Origin: Microbacterium sp. W4I20 | Lineage (GTDB): Bacteria > Actinomycetota > Actinomycetes > Actinomycetales > Microbacteriaceae | Reading direction: 5' to 3' | Length of the DNA: 64,000 bases | NCBI RefSeq assembly: GCF_030816505.1 | Contig: NZ_JAUSYB010000001.1 | Coordinates: 2,170,001 to 2,234,000, forward strand | Shown: piece by piece, positions 17,547 to 26,949 of the stretch | Layout of the letters: the number at the start of each line of letters is the position of its first letter | How positions within the stretch are numbered: position 1 is the stretch's first letter | The notes under the pieces: model-generated | What the model was told of the DNA's origin: nothing | The model's input: only the letters and a program-made list of their open reading frames with translations | Database searches by the model: none | Program-made: the position numbers and the translations under genes

Positions 17547-18572
17547 CTACTTCGCGAGCGGGGCAGCCAGCAGGCCGAGGTAGTCGGACAGACCCCACGG
17601 GATCGACAGCGGCGACGGGTTGGCGGATGCCGCGACCGGCGTGGCATCCGGCAGGATCGCGATGCGACCCTCGGCGATCGCGGGGATCTTCGACAGCAGC
17701 GGGTCGGCCTGCAGCGTGGCGATCAGCGAGTCGTCGCCGTAGGTGACGAACACGTCGACGTCGGCGAACTTCTCGGCCTCTTCAGCGCTGACCGTGAGGT
17801 AGAACTGGTCGCTGTCGGCGTTCTCCTCGACGATCGCCGGCATCGGGAGGCCGATGCTCTTCAGGTAGCCGGGGCGGGTGTCGATCTGGGTGTAGAACCC
17901 GATCTGGCTGAGGTCGGCCGGGTCGAGGTAGGCGAACAGCACCTTCTTGTCGACGAGAGCGCTGTTGGCCTCGAGCGCAGCATCCGCGTCGGCGTGGAGC
18001 TCTTCGATCAGAGCGTCGCCCTCCTTGGAGAGGCCGAGGGCGGCGGAGTTCATCTCGATCATCTCGTCGACCGAGGTGCCCCAGGCGACCTTCGGGTAGG
18101 CGACGACCGGAGCGATCTTGGAGAGCTGGTCGTACTCCTCGTGGGTGAGGCCGGAGTAGGCCGCGAGGATCACGTCGGGCTGCGTGTCGGCGATGGCTTC
18201 GTAGTCGAGGCCGTCGTCGTTGTTGAAGAGCACCGGCTCCTCGCCGCCGAGCTCGTCGATCTTCTCCTCGACCCAGGGCAGGATGCCGTTGCCGTCGTCG
18301 TCGCCCCAGGAGGCGGAGGCGAGGCCGACCGGCACGATGCCGAGGGCCAGCGGCACCTCGTGGTTCGCCCATGCGATGGCGGCGACGCGCTCGGGCTTCT
18401 CCGTGATGGTGGTTTCGCCGTAGACGTGCTCCACCGTGACGGGGAAGGCGTCGTCGGACGCGGGGTTGCCGCCGGCGGAGGCGGTGGACTGCGGGGCGGT
18501 CGACGAGCAGGCGGCGAGGCCGACGGCCAGCACGGCCGCGGCGCCGATGGCGAGAAGACGGGAGGTGCGCAC
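17547..18572 (-). CDS. Iron-siderophore substrate-binding lipoprotein
   Basis: Extracytoplasmic binding protein of 341 residues. Its lipoprotein signal peptide ends at the lipobox LAAC (cysteine about residue 22). Typical FepB/FhuD-class segments follow: PERVAAIAWANHEVPLALG near the N-terminal lobe and QPDVILAAYSG. It captures ferric siderophore outside the membrane and delivers it to the FecCD permeases encoded downstream. It is the first gene of the operon and sits under an IdeR/DtxR-like box at 18629-18647, so iron repression is expected. Confidence 0.94.
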   Translation of the reverse strand: MRTSRLLAIGAAAVLAVGLAACSSTAPQSTASAGGNPASDDAFPVTVEHVYGETTITEKPERVAAIAWANHEVPLALGIVPVGLASASWGDDDGNGILPWVEEKIDELGGEEPVLFNNDDGLDYEAIADTQPDVILAAYSGLTHEEYDQLSKIAPVVAYPKVAWGTSVDEMIEMNSAALGLSKEGDALIEELHADADAALEANSALVDKKVLFAYLDPADLSQIGFYTQIDTRPGYLKSIGLPMPAIVEENADSDQFYLTVSAEEAEKFADVDVFVTYGDDSLIATLQADPLLSKIPAIAEGRIAILPDATPVAASANPSPLSIPWGLSDYLGLLAAPLAK

Positions 18573-18628
18573 AGGCGTTCCCTTCGGGGTTCGGGTGTGG
18601 GTGTCGGCGCGAGATCCGCGCCACAGGC

Positions 18629-18647
18629 TTTGGTAAGCCTGCCCTAA
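18629..18647. promoter_or_regulatory. IdeR/DtxR-type iron box
   Basis: TTTGGTAAGCCTGCCCTAA, read on the minus strand as TTAGGGCAGGCTTACCAAA, matches the 19-bp consensus TTAGGTTAGGCTAACCTAA at 15 positions by my count. It is centred about 65 bp before the lipoprotein start, in promoter range. A further half-site-like TTAGGTATGCCT follows at about 18659. Confidence 0.8.
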
Positions 18648-18699
18648 TCTAACAGAAGGTTAGGTATGCCTCAGCCCCCGGGTCCGCCACCCCACCGCC

Positions 18700-18760
18700 T
18701 TTCGAATCGCGCAACTGGGGGATTTTCGGGCCCTTATCCCCCCAGTTGCGCGATTCGAAA
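18700..18760. repeat. Long inverted repeat between the cold-shock gene and the iron operon
   Basis: Arms of 23-24 bp at 18700-18722 and 18737-18760 (TTTCGAATCGCGCAACTGGG and its inverse) are perfect apart from one extra C. The loop is 14 bases. It lies beyond the csp terminator and upstream of the iron box, insulating the two minus-strand units. Confidence 0.85.
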
Positions 18761-18777
18761 CGGTCCCGGCGCACGAA

Positions 18778-18811
18778 AAACCGGCCGGACCCGTGAGGGT
18801 CCGGCCGGTTT
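18778..18811 (-). terminator. Intrinsic terminator of the cold-shock gene
   Basis: A perfect 15-bp stem (AAACCGGCCGGACCC with its inverse) and a 4-base loop lie 18 bases after the stop. On the minus strand it is followed by a run of T, making a classic Rho-independent terminator. Confidence 0.9.
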
Positions 18812-18829
18812 CAGGAAGTCAGCGCGCGC

Positions 18830-19033
18830 TCAGAGAGCGCGGATGTTCGCCGCCTGCATGCCCTTGGGGCCACGCTCAGCGTCGAATTCGACCTTCTGGT
18901 TCTCGCGGAGCTCCTTGAAACCGGAGCCGGCGATAGCCGAGTAGTGGGCGAAAAGGTCGTCCGAGCCGTCATCGGGAGCGATGAAGCCGAAGCCCTTTTC
19001 CGCGTTGAACCATTTCACAGTGCCAGTGGCCAT
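18830..19033 (-). CDS. Cold-shock protein (CspA family)
   Basis: A 67-residue single OB-fold RNA chaperone. Both nucleic-acid-binding motifs are present: [11 protein letters not shown] (RNP1) and DLFAHYSAI (RNP2-type), and the protein begins with the usual [14 protein letters not shown]. It binds single-stranded RNA and DNA and melts secondary structure at low temperature or generally in growth. The leader contains a GC-rich hairpin (near 19056-19072) and an A-rich ribosome-binding region. Single-gene unit with its own intrinsic terminator. Confidence 0.97.
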   Translation of the reverse strand: MATGTVKWFNAEKGFGFIAPDDGSDDLFAHYSAIAGSGFKELRENQKVEFDAERGPKGMQAANIRAL

Positions 19034-19109
19034 GTGTTTTCTACTTTCTATTTGACTTAGCCGCTTGCGCGGCCTACGCCGAATCGGAACATCCGATACA
19101 CGCGCTCGC

Positions 19110-22103
19110 TCAACGTACCACGGCTGGCTGCCGAGTAGCAGAGAAACCTGGATTCTGATGTGCGAGTGCGGCCTCGGTGCGGGTGCTGACCCCGAGTTTG
19201 CGCAGCACAGCGGAGACATGGACGCTCACGGTCTTGACGCTGATGAACAGCCGTTCGCCGATCTGGCGGTTGCTCAGACCCTCGGCGATCAGCTCGAGCA
19301 CCTGCCTTTCGCGGGCGGTCAGCGACTCGGCATCGGCGGCACCGGTCGCCACGGGGCCGTTGGCCGCACGGAGCCCGGCGTCGGATGCGAAGCGTGTCAC
19401 GGCCGCCTGCAGTTGCGCGTGTCCGAGCTGATCGGCGATGGCCGTGGCCTCATCGAGGACCACCGTGGCCGCTGCGCGGTCACCGGCGTGCACCAGCATC
19501 CGCCCGCGCTCCAGGCGCAGCACGACGCGGAAGGTGATCGGCACGTCGTCGCCGTCGGCCCGGTGAAGGGCCGCGTCGACGGACTCGGGGCGCGGATCGA
19601 GGAGCGCGTCGAGGATCAGCGACCACGCGTCACCCTGCAACTGCGGAGGCTGCGCGGTCCACGCGGCGCGCAGGATCTCGGATGCCGCACCGACCTCAGC
19701 ACCCTCGGCGCGCAGTTCGGCGATCAGCGCTCCGCCTTCCAACATCAGGCGGCGCTGGTGCAGCAGGGCGGGCCGGTCGTCCTGGAGCATCTCGAGGATG
19801 GTGTCGAGTGCGGCCTGGGGGCGGCCCGCGCTCTGCGCCACTGCGACGATCATCGTCACCCGGTCGTACCAGATCTGCCGCTCGGATTCGCCGGTCTCGA
19901 GGAAGGCCGGCAGCCATTCCTGCATCAACTCCTCGGCCTCGGCCGATCGCCCCCGCCACGCCAGTGCGCAGACGCGGGTCATGCTCATGTACATGCGGAA
20001 CACGCGCAGCGTGCCCTGCACGAAGTCGCGGGACAGCATCTCTTCGACACGATCGATCTCGCCGAGCTCGAGCAGCGGCGCGATCATGTTCTGCACCATG
20101 ATCGACCCCGAGGTGCGCTCGACTCGGAGCTCGCGGGCCCGGCGCAGCCCTTCCTCGGCGATCTCGACCGCCTCGCGATAGCGCCCGAGCAGGGTCAGCA
20201 GGTCGGAGTAGTTCACGCGGTATCGCATCTCGGCGCTCGTTCCCGCGGCGAGCACGCGCGCGCGCTCATACTCCCGCACGCCGGCCTCGACCTCCCCCAG
20301 GTGCGCGAGTGAGCCTCCGCGCACGTTCGCAGCGACAGAGAGCTGATCCGTGGACTCGGCTCCCGCGGCCGCACGCTCGGCCTCGTCGGCGAGGCGGAGC
20401 GCCTCGGCGCGGTCGCCCGAGATCATGTGGCGGCTCGCCAGGTGGTTGAGCAGCTCGGCACGGAAGACCTCGTCGTCGAGACGCTCCTCGGCGATGGTCA
20501 GGGCCTCCTGCAGCAGCGGGATCGCCCCGAGACGCCCGAGGTTGACGAGGTACAGGGCCTTGTTGCGCAGCAGGCGCGCGTGCTGTCGCGGATCGACGGT
20601 TTCGGGGTCGATCTCGTCGAAGGCGAGGTTCGCGACCGCCAGCGCCCGCTCTCCATCGCCCGCATTGCGAAGGACCGAACCCAGCACAAGCAGTAGATCG
20701 AGGCGGTCGACGCCCACGGCATCCGCTGCATCCGGCACCTGAGGCCACAGCTCCAGCACCATCTCACCGAAGCGCGCGGCGCTCGCGAACGCGTATCGCG
20801 CCTTCGCGTGCCGCATTGCCTGAGCGGCGGCGATCAGAGCCCGCCGGTCGTCTTGCGCGAGCTGCCAGTGGTAGGCCAGCGCCGCGGCGTCGCCGGTGTC
20901 GGAGCCCGCGCACTGTGCCTCGAGCGTCTCGGCGTACGCACGGTGCAGGCGGGCCCGCTCCCCCGGAAGAAGGTCGTCGTGCACGGCCTCGCGCAGCAGG
21001 GCGTGCCGGAAGCGGTAGTCATCGTCGACGACGACCAGGATGCCACTGCGGGTCGCCTCGCGGATCGCCTCATCGAGCCGCTCCTCCGGCAGGTCGACCA
21101 GACGCAGGATCAGCGGATGCGACAGCGGACGCTCGGCCCCCGACGCGACCTGCACGACGCGGCGGGCGTCGTCGCCGAGCCGGTCGAAACGCGAGAGCAG
21201 GAGGTCGCGCAGGCTGTCGGGAAGCGGTCCCTTCGTGCAGCCCGCGATCTCCTCGACGAAGAAGGGCACGCCCTCCGCTCGCTCCTGCATGCGGTCGACC
21301 GCCGCCTGGGTCATGGGCTGGCCGGTGATCTGCTCGGCGAGCTCGCGTACGGCGCGGGCGTCGAGCCGCTCGAGGGTGAGGCGCTCGAGGAGCCGGGACC
21401 TGGTCGCCTCGCCGATGAAGCGGCTCACCGCATCGCCGCGCCGCACGTCGTCGGTGCGGCAGGTGATCAGCAGCAGGATGCGCCCGCGGCCGAGGGCGCG
21501 CAGCAGGAACGAGAGGATCGCGAGGGTGGATTCATCCGCCCAGTGCAGGTCTTCCACCACCAGCACCTGGGGAACCCGCTCGGCCGCCGCCTCGATGAGC
21601 GAGGCGATCGCATCGCGCAGCCGCTCGGGACTGGTGCGCTCACGGTCGGTCGGGGTGGATACGAGTTCGGGCAGCAGCATGCCGAGCGCCTCCGCGCCGA
21701 TGCCGACCGATTCGCGCACGCGATCGACACCCATGCTCGCGACGATCGATCGCAGGATGCCGGTCAATGGGCCGTACGGCGTGCGCGAAGCCCCGAGATC
21801 GAGGCACCAGCCGATGTGCACGTCGGCCGTCCGCGCGATCTCGCCGGCGAACTCGCGCAGCAGTCGAGACTTGCCGATGCCGGCCTCGCCCTCCACCAGG
21901 ACGGCTGCGGGCAGGCCCTCGCGCACACCGTCGAAGAGACGACGCACTTCGGCGAGGTCGGCATCGCGGCCGACCATCACGGAGCTCGGAGCGGACTGCG
22001 GCATGGAGACATCGTCCCACCCTCCACCGACATCCGGGGTGGTCTCCGCTGCAGGCAGCACGCGCTCCGGATTCACGGTGCGGATGCGGCGATCGGCTCG
22101 CAT
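19110..22103 (-). CDS. Large ATP-binding LuxR-family regulator (LAL/MalT-like)
   Basis: STAND-type regulator of up to 997 residues. An N-terminal AAA/NACHT-like ATPase has Walker [10 protein letters not shown] (about residues 71-79) and a Walker B region [12 protein letters not shown]. Then come several hundred residues of helical TPR-like repeats and a C-terminal LuxR helix-turn-helix ([20 protein letters not shown]). Such proteins activate transcription on binding a ligand and ATP. Either the ATG at 22103, which overlaps the small gene upstream, or the ATG at 22004 could be the start. Target genes unknown. Confidence 0.9.
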   Translation of the reverse strand: MRADRRIRTVNPERVLPAAETTPDVGGGWDDVSMPQSAPSSVMVGRDADLAEVRRLFDGVREGLPAAVLVEGEAGIGKSRLLREFAGEIARTADVHIGWCLDLGASRTPYGPLTGILRSIVASMGVDRVRESVGIGAEALGMLLPELVSTPTDRERTSPERLRDAIASLIEAAAERVPQVLVVEDLHWADESTLAILSFLLRALGRGRILLLITCRTDDVRRGDAVSRFIGEATRSRLLERLTLERLDARAVRELAEQITGQPMTQAAVDRMQERAEGVPFFVEEIAGCTKGPLPDSLRDLLLSRFDRLGDDARRVVQVASGAERPLSHPLILRLVDLPEERLDEAIREATRSGILVVVDDDYRFRHALLREAVHDDLLPGERARLHRAYAETLEAQCAGSDTGDAAALAYHWQLAQDDRRALIAAAQAMRHAKARYAFASAARFGEMVLELWPQVPDAADAVGVDRLDLLLVLGSVLRNAGDGERALAVANLAFDEIDPETVDPRQHARLLRNKALYLVNLGRLGAIPLLQEALTIAEERLDDEVFRAELLNHLASRHMISGDRAEALRLADEAERAAAGAESTDQLSVAANVRGGSLAHLGEVEAGVREYERARVLAAGTSAEMRYRVNYSDLLTLLGRYREAVEIAEEGLRRARELRVERTSGSIMVQNMIAPLLELGEIDRVEEMLSRDFVQGTLRVFRMYMSMTRVCALAWRGRSAEAEELMQEWLPAFLETGESERQIWYDRVTMIVAVAQSAGRPQAALDTILEMLQDDRPALLHQRRLMLEGGALIAELRAEGAEVGAASEILRAAWTAQPPQLQGDAWSLILDALLDPRPESVDAALHRADGDDVPITFRVVLRLERGRMLVHAGDRAAATVVLDEATAIADQLGHAQLQAAVTRFASDAGLRAANGPVATGAADAESLTARERQVLELIAEGLSNRQIGERLFISVKTVSVHVSAVLRKLGVSTRTEAALAHQNPGFSATRQPAVVR

Positions 22104-22369
22104 CCGTTCGCCGATCGAGCACCTGACGCTCGGCTACCCGCGGCCCGGTCACCGGGGCGGGATCCCGCCACGGCGGCGGCCGGTGCACGACCCGCGGCAT
22201 CCGTCTTCCGGCCGAGCACGCGGCGCAGCATCCGCCGCACCGGGCCAGCCGGACGGGGCACGATCTGATCGGCATGTTCGAGCAGGAAGCGGCGCCGCTC
22301 AGCGGCCTGCGCGATCTGCTCCTGATCGAACGTGGTCGACTGGAGGGTGAGATAGGGGTGCTCGAACAT
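22073..22369 (-). CDS. Small basic hypothetical protein preceding the LAL regulator
   Basis: A 98-residue protein starting FEHPYLTLQ after the methionine. Residues 14-30 form an amphipathic helix rich in Glu, Gln and Arg, and the rest is basic (VRRMLRRVLGRKT) and low-complexity. A strong ribosome-binding site GAGGAG lies six bases before the ATG at 22369. Its 3' end overlaps the longest form of the LAL regulator gene by 31 bp, suggesting translational coupling. Family not recognised. Confidence 0.65.
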   Translation of the reverse strand: MFEHPYLTLQSTTFDQEQIAQAAERRRFLLEHADQIVPRPAGPVRRMLRRVLGRKTDAAGRAPAAAVAGSRPGDRAAGSRASGARSANGCEPIAASAP

Positions 22370-22504
22370 GGCTTCTCCTCGGCGGTTGGGGTACCCCCTA
22401 CGCTCCGCTCTGAGGTACCCCGCCGACATCGGACGGATGCCCTATCTTTCGGATGCTGCCACCTAGGGATGCCGCCGCCCGAGGGCACCGGCGCCGGGCA
22501 CGGC

Positions 22505-22542
22505 GAAGGCCCGAACGCAGCGGATGCTGCGCCCGGGCCTTC
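22505..22542 (-). terminator. Probable terminator of the SRPBCC gene
   Basis: GAAGGCCCG (22505-22513) pairs with CGGGCCTTC (22534-22542), and the loop itself can fold (GCAGCggatGCTGC). It starts 12 bases beyond the stop of the gene at 22555. There is no long T-tract. Confidence 0.65.
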
Positions 22543-22554
22543 GAATTGCTCAGG

Positions 22555-23010
22555 TCAGGCTTCGACGTCGCCGCGCCACGCGCCGGTCTCGGCGCCGCGG
22601 CTCTCGATGAACTCCTTGAAGTTCTGGAGGTCCTTCTTGACGGCGTGCGAACCCGCTCCGACGAGGGAGCCGAGCTTCTCGAGGAGCCCCTCGGGCTCCC
22701 AGTCGATCTGCACGGTCACGCGCGTCGTCGTGTCGGAGAGCTTGTGGAACGTGACCGCCCCGGCGTGCTCGGTCTCGCCCCCGGTGCTGGTCCAGGCGAC
22801 ACGCTCGTCGGGGTGCTGCTCGGTGATCTCGGCGTCGAACTCGCGCTCGATGCCCCCGACCTTGACCTTCCAATGGGTGTGGGTGTCGCCGGTCTGCGTG
22901 ATCGACTCGACCTCGTCGAGGAACTTCGGGAAGCTCTCGAACTGCGTCCACTGGTTGTAGGCGGTGTTGACGGGAACGTCCACGTCGATGGTCTCGATGA
23001 TCTGCACCAT
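22555..23010 (-). CDS. SRPBCC-family protein (cyclase/dehydrase-like)
   Basis: A 151-residue single-domain protein of the START-like fold. The opening IETIDVDVPVNTAYNQWTQF and the central KVKVGGIEREFDAEITE are typical of the polyketide cyclase/dehydrase and COG5637-type group. Members bind hydrophobic ligands or act as stress-associated proteins; no catalytic function can be assigned. It is monocistronic with a likely terminator. The start ATG is preceded by GAGGAGCATC. Confidence 0.85.
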   Translation of the reverse strand: MVQIIETIDVDVPVNTAYNQWTQFESFPKFLDEVESITQTGDTHTHWKVKVGGIEREFDAEITEQHPDERVAWTSTGGETEHAGAVTFHKLSDTTTRVTVQIDWEPEGLLEKLGSLVGAGSHAVKKDLQNFKEFIESRGAETGAWRGDVEA

Positions 23011-23159
23011 GTGATGCTCCTCACTGCTCGTCGTTCAGGTTCGTGTTCCCTCATTCAGCCAGTCCCGGTCGAGATGGGCGACGGGGTTGACAGGCGCCGC
23101 GCGGGGAACGACTATCGCGGCACCGCCCGTGCAGCATCCGCACGACTACCGTGGACGGC

Positions 23160-24191
23160 ATGCGCATCCCCGCCGCCATCCGCGCCTCGCAGCGCTCTCC
23201 GCTGCTGCAGGTCGTGAAGTCGGCCGCGGCGACGATCGGGGCGTGGCTCATCGCGGGGTGGGTGTTCCCGAGCCAGTTGCCGGTGTTCGCCGCGATCGCC
23301 GCACTGCTCGTCGTGCAGCCGAGCGTGAACCAGTCGCTGTCGAAGGCACTGGAGCGCAGCATCGGCGTCATCGCGGGCGTGGTGATCGCCGTCGCGCTCG
23401 GGCTGCTCTTCGGGTCGCCCAGCTGGATCGTGCTGCTCGCGATCGTGGTGGCGATGCTCGTCGCGTGGGTGTTCCGCGCCTCACCCGGCACCGGGAACCA
23501 GGTCGCGATCTCGGCGATGCTCGTCCTGGCGCTCGGGTCGTCGAGCCCGGAGTACGCAGTGGCTCGCATCGTCGAGACCCTGATCGGGGTCGTGATCGGC
23601 ATCATCGTCAACGCGTCGATCGTGCCGCCGGTGCTGATCGCTCCCGCGCGACGTGACCTCGGCCTGCTCGGCGGCGAGCTGGCGGCGAGCCTCGACCGGC
23701 TGGCGGACGTGCTTCCGGCGCCGCAGTCCCCCGCCAAGCTGCAGGAACTGATGCTGGAGGTGCGGCTGCTGCGTCCGATGAAGGACGCCGCCGACGCCTC
23801 CATCGCCGCGGGCGAGGAGTCGCTGACGCTCAATCCCCGCCGCTCCACGCACCGCGCCGACCTTCGCGAGATGCGGATGCTGCTGGACCGGCTGTCGCCG
23901 ATCGTGACGCAGACCATCGGGATGACCCGCGCCTACTTCGACCACTACGACGACACGATCGCCGACGAGCCGGCCGTGATCGCGATCGCCGAACAGTTGC
24001 GTCGCGCCGGCCACGACGTGCGCCTCGCGGTGCAGGTCGCCGAGGTCGAACCGGCGACGATGACCTCGGCGATACCCGCTCTGACCGCGCCGCTGGTGAT
24101 CCGTCCGCCGTCGTCGCAGCACTGGATCCTGATCGGCTCACTCATGGAAGACCTGCGGCGCATCCGCGCCGGGCTACTCGGCGAGGACTGA
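23160..24191 (+). CDS. FUSC/aromatic-acid-exporter family membrane protein
   Basis: A 343-residue inner-membrane protein. Residues about 12-160 hold six closely spaced membrane helices in three pairs, as in the N-terminal half of FUSC/ArAE efflux proteins (segment FAAIAALLVVQPSVNQSLSKALE). The remainder is a cytoplasmic helical domain. Related proteins export aromatic acids or other toxic metabolites. A GTG at 23151 is an alternative start three codons earlier. No partner subunit is encoded nearby. Confidence 0.8.
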   Translation: MRIPAAIRASQRSPLLQVVKSAAATIGAWLIAGWVFPSQLPVFAAIAALLVVQPSVNQSLSKALERSIGVIAGVVIAVALGLLFGSPSWIVLLAIVVAMLVAWVFRASPGTGNQVAISAMLVLALGSSSPEYAVARIVETLIGVVIGIIVNASIVPPVLIAPARRDLGLLGGELAASLDRLADVLPAPQSPAKLQELMLEVRLLRPMKDAADASIAAGEESLTLNPRRSTHRADLREMRMLLDRLSPIVTQTIGMTRAYFDHYDDTIADEPAVIAIAEQLRRAGHDVRLAVQVAEVEPATMTSAIPALTAPLVIRPPSSQHWILIGSLMEDLRRIRAGLLGED

Positions 24192-24231
24192 GTCGGGCTC
24201 GGAGCTTCAGGCGCGAGCTCAGGCTCCTCCG

Positions 24232-24435
24232 TCAGGAACCCGCGCCGGGAGCCTCCGCGTCGACGTCACCGTCGTCCGAGTCGTCGCCCGAACCGGTCGG
24301 GGGAACCGTGGGCGGCTCGCCCTTGCCGTCTTCGGCGCCGAGGTTGTCGTTCTCCTCCGGGCCGGGCGACGGCTCACTGCTGACGTCGTTCCTCGAGGTG
24401 CTGATGTCGTCGTCCTGTCGGTTCTCGTTGCTCAT
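24232..24435 (-). CDS. Small acidic, probably disordered protein
   Basis: A 67-residue protein, very rich in Asp, Glu, Ser, Gly and Pro, with no hydrophobic core, predicted to be intrinsically disordered. A good ribosome-binding site (AGGGAAG) lies before the ATG at 24435. Similar short acidic proteins are common beside housekeeping genes in this bacterial family, but their role is unknown. Overlap with larger frames on the same strand is coincidental. Confidence 0.6.
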   Translation of the reverse strand: MSNENRQDDDISTSRNDVSSEPSPGPEENDNLGAEDGKGEPPTVPPTGSGDDSDDGDVDAEAPGAGS

Positions 24436-24549
24436 GTCGCTTCCCTTCCTGGAGGTGTGCCGCCCATCGTACGGACGCACCGGCACGGGCGTCCGGGCCT
24501 TGACAAGGCCGCCGTCGCCGCGCGAACGGTTCCGCTCTACCCTGGAGCC

Positions 24550-25218
24550 ATGCCCGACATGACGCTCGCCGATGCGCTGGTCGAACTCGCCGCCCTCGAG
24601 GATCCGAAGATGCGCGCGGCGAACGAGAAGCGCGGCGACGACCACGGCATGAACCTCAGCCGTTTGCGCGGGGTGGCGAAGAAGATCAAGACCGATCAGC
24701 CGCTCGCGCAGGAGCTGTGGGCGACGGCCGAGACACCCGCGAAGCTGCTCGCCCTGCTGATCTGCAAGCCCGCCGCTTTCACGGCCGATGAGCTCGACAC
24801 GATGATCCGCGACACCCGGGCTCCGAAGGTGAACGACTGGTTCGTGAACTACGTGGCGAAGAAGACGCCCCGCGCCGAGCAGATGCGGCTGCGCTGGTTC
24901 GACGACGCCGATCCGACCGTCGCCGCCGCGGCCTGGTCGCTCACCTCGGTGCGCGTCGCGAAGGATCCGGACGGCCTCGATCTCGACCACCTGCTCGACC
25001 TCATCGAACGCGACATGAAGGATGCGCCCGCGCGGCTGCAGTGGTCGATGAACGAGACGCTCGCCACCATCGGCATCCACCATCCCGCGCTCCGCGCCAG
25101 GGCACTGGAGATCGGAGAGCGTCTGCAGGTCCTCGCCGACTATCCGACCGCTCCGGGATGCACCTCTCCGTTCGCGCCGATCTGGATCGGAGAGATCGTG
25201 CGACGCCGCGAGGGGTGA
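24550..25218 (+). CDS. DNA alkylation repair protein (AlkD-like HEAT repeats)
   Basis: A 222-residue all-helical protein of the AlkD/HEAT-repeat group (motifs KKIKTDQPLAQELW and WSLTSVRV). AlkD enzymes excise positively charged alkylated bases such as 3-methyladenine and 7-methylguanine without base flipping. Catalytic Trp/Asp/Arg residues cannot be assigned confidently by eye. This shorter branch is often annotated only as DNA alkylation repair protein. The ATG at 24550 is followed 13 bp after the stop by the deoD start, so the pair may be co-transcribed. Confidence 0.75.
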   Translation: MPDMTLADALVELAALEDPKMRAANEKRGDDHGMNLSRLRGVAKKIKTDQPLAQELWATAETPAKLLALLICKPAAFTADELDTMIRDTRAPKVNDWFVNYVAKKTPRAEQMRLRWFDDADPTVAAAAWSLTSVRVAKDPDGLDLDHLLDLIERDMKDAPARLQWSMNETLATIGIHHPALRARALEIGERLQVLADYPTAPGCTSPFAPIWIGEIVRRREG

Positions 25219-25231
25219 TTACGCTGGTGCG

Positions 25232-25945
25232 ATGAGCACCCACATCGCCGCCGAGCCCGGTCAGATCGCCCCCGTCGTGCTGTTCCCCGGCGACCCGCTG
25301 CGGGCGAAGTGGATCGCCGAGACCTTCCTCGACGATGCCGAGCTGTACTCGCAGACCCGCGGGATGCTGGGCTTCACCGGCACCTGGGAGGGGCACCGCG
25401 TCTCGGTGCAGGGCTCGGGCATGGGACAGCCCTCGATGGCGATCTACGCGAACGAGATGTTCGACTCCTACGACGTGCAGACCGTCGTGCGCGTCGGTTC
25501 CTGCGGTGCGTTGACCGAGAAGCTGAAGGTGCGCGACATCATCATCGCGAACGGGGCCTGCACCGACTCCGGCATCAACCGCGTGCGCTTCCACGGACTC
25601 GACTACGCCCCGGTCGCGGACTTCTCGCTGCTGCGGGCGGCGGTCGAGGCGAGCGAGGCGGAGCCACCGGCATCCGCTGTGCACGTCGGCCTGCTGCTCT
25701 CGAGCGATCAGTTCTACAACACCCGCCCCGAGCTCAACGAGCCGTTCGTGCAGCACGGGGTGCTGGGCGTCGAGATGGAGACCAGCGGGCTGTACACGCT
25801 CGCGGCGTACCACGGCCGTCGGGCGCTGAGCATCTGCACGGTGTCCGACCACATCCTGACCGGCGAGGAGACCAGCGCCGTCGAGCGCGAGCAGACGTTC
25901 GGCGAGATGATCCGCATCGCGCTGCGGGCGGCGACCGCGGGCTGA
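25232..25945 (+). CDS. deoD: Purine-nucleoside phosphorylase, DeoD type
   Basis: A 237-residue hexameric-type phosphorylase that splits purine (deoxy)ribonucleosides to base and sugar-1-phosphate in salvage. Characteristic motifs: VLFPGDPLRAKWIAE (phosphate binding), GMGQPSMAIYANE, RVGSCGAL, the substrate loop GVEMETSGLY and the general-acid region TVSDHILTGEETS. Length fits the family (235-240). A long inverted repeat follows, separating it from the convergent oxidoreductase. Confidence 0.95.
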   Translation: MSTHIAAEPGQIAPVVLFPGDPLRAKWIAETFLDDAELYSQTRGMLGFTGTWEGHRVSVQGSGMGQPSMAIYANEMFDSYDVQTVVRVGSCGALTEKLKVRDIIIANGACTDSGINRVRFHGLDYAPVADFSLLRAAVEASEAEPPASAVHVGLLLSSDQFYNTRPELNEPFVQHGVLGVEMETSGLYTLAAYHGRRALSICTVSDHILTGEETSAVEREQTFGEMIRIALRAATAG

Positions 25946-26002
25946 AGCCGGGTGTTCGGCGGATCGGCCGGACGGACGGGGGCTGAGGCAGGCGGCCGCC
26001 GT

Positions 26003-26087
26003 GTTCACAATTCAGTCAGTTCTTGTGGTTTCGGCCGAATCCGGGCCGCATCGGCCCGCCGAGGCGAATTCTGACTGATTTATGAAC
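26003..26087. repeat. Long inverted repeat, GTTCACAATTCAG family copy 2
   Basis: Arms at 26003-26019 (GTTCACAATTCAGTCAG) and 26071-26087 pair with two mismatches around a 51-base loop. It lies between the convergent deoD and SDR genes; the SDR stop codon (26080-26082) is inside the right arm. Same arm core as 11082-11172. Confidence 0.75.
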
Positions 26088-26856
26088 GGCTATCGGCGGC
26101 AACCGCCTCCCGGTTGGCCAGGAATTCGGCCCAGCTCGTCCCCGCGCGGACGGCGGAGTCGTCGGCGAGGTTGTCTCCCGCGCGGTAGGCCCGGCCGACC
26201 GCACCCGGGATGCGCAGGGGCAGCAGGCGCCGCGTCCGCCCTCGCGCCGCGTCGAAGGCCCGCACGAGGTCGGCGATCTCGCGGATCTCCGGGCCGGCGA
26301 GATCCGCCACCCGCCCGGCCGGCGACCCGAGCGTCAGTTCCGCGAGCCGCGCCGCGACCACATCGACGCCCACGGTCTCGAAGCGCAGGCCCCGCGGCGC
26401 GACCCGCATCGCCGACAGCGCCTTCACCATCGGCACCGCGAAGTCGTGCAGCTGCGCCACCCGCAGGATCGTCCACGGGATGCCGGACGCGGCGAACTCC
26501 CGCTCGGCCGCGGCCTTCATGCGGAAGTAGCTGATCGGCATCCGGTCCGCGCCGACCACCGAGATGAGCACGAGGTGTCGCACCCCGGCCGAGCGCGCGG
26601 CCGCGACGAGGTTCCGGGCCGCGACGTCGTCGCCCTTCGCTCCGCCGGCGAGATGCAACACCGTCTCGACGCCCTCGAGCGCTTCGGCCAGACCGAGGCC
26701 CTTTACCGTGTCGCCCACGACGTGCTCGATCGCCGCCTCCGCGACCCGGGCGCTGCGACTGAGGATACGGACGTCTCGACCCGCGTCGCGCAGCAGCGGA
26801 ACGGTGTGGCGTCCGATGTTCCCGGTACCGCCGGTGACCAGAATGGGAGTGCTCAT
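26080..26856 (-). CDS. NAD(P)-binding short-chain (NmrA/atypical SDR) oxidoreductase
   Basis: A 258-residue Rossmann protein. The glycine-rich cofactor motif VTGGTGNIGRHTV is at residues about 6-18 and is followed by HLAGGAKGDD and a YFRMKAAAE segment holding the usual Tyr-x-x-x-Lys pair. It resembles NAD(P)H-binding epimerase/NmrA-like proteins. It is divergent from an ECF41-type sigma factor, and genes of this oxidoreductase/epimerase class are typical partners of ECF41 factors. Substrate unknown. Confidence 0.85.
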   Translation of the reverse strand: MSTPILVTGGTGNIGRHTVPLLRDAGRDVRILSRSARVAEAAIEHVVGDTVKGLGLAEALEGVETVLHLAGGAKGDDVAARNLVAAARSAGVRHLVLISVVGADRMPISYFRMKAAAEREFAASGIPWTILRVAQLHDFAVPMVKALSAMRVAPRGLRFETVGVDVVAARLAELTLGSPAGRVADLAGPEIREIADLVRAFDAARGRTRRLLPLRIPGAVGRAYRAGDNLADDSAVRAGTSWAEFLANREAVAADSRS

Positions 26857-26949
26857 GTCGGTGTTCCTCTCGTGTTGTCGCGGCGGCCTGTCACATCCCG
26901 GCCGTCGCATCCGTCGAGATCATGACGAGCGACGACGAGGAGATGTGAC

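Noticed and set aside
13641..18572. Siderophore biosynthesis cluster
   Set aside because: Only uptake and reduction genes are present; no NRPS or IucA/C-type synthetase is in the window.
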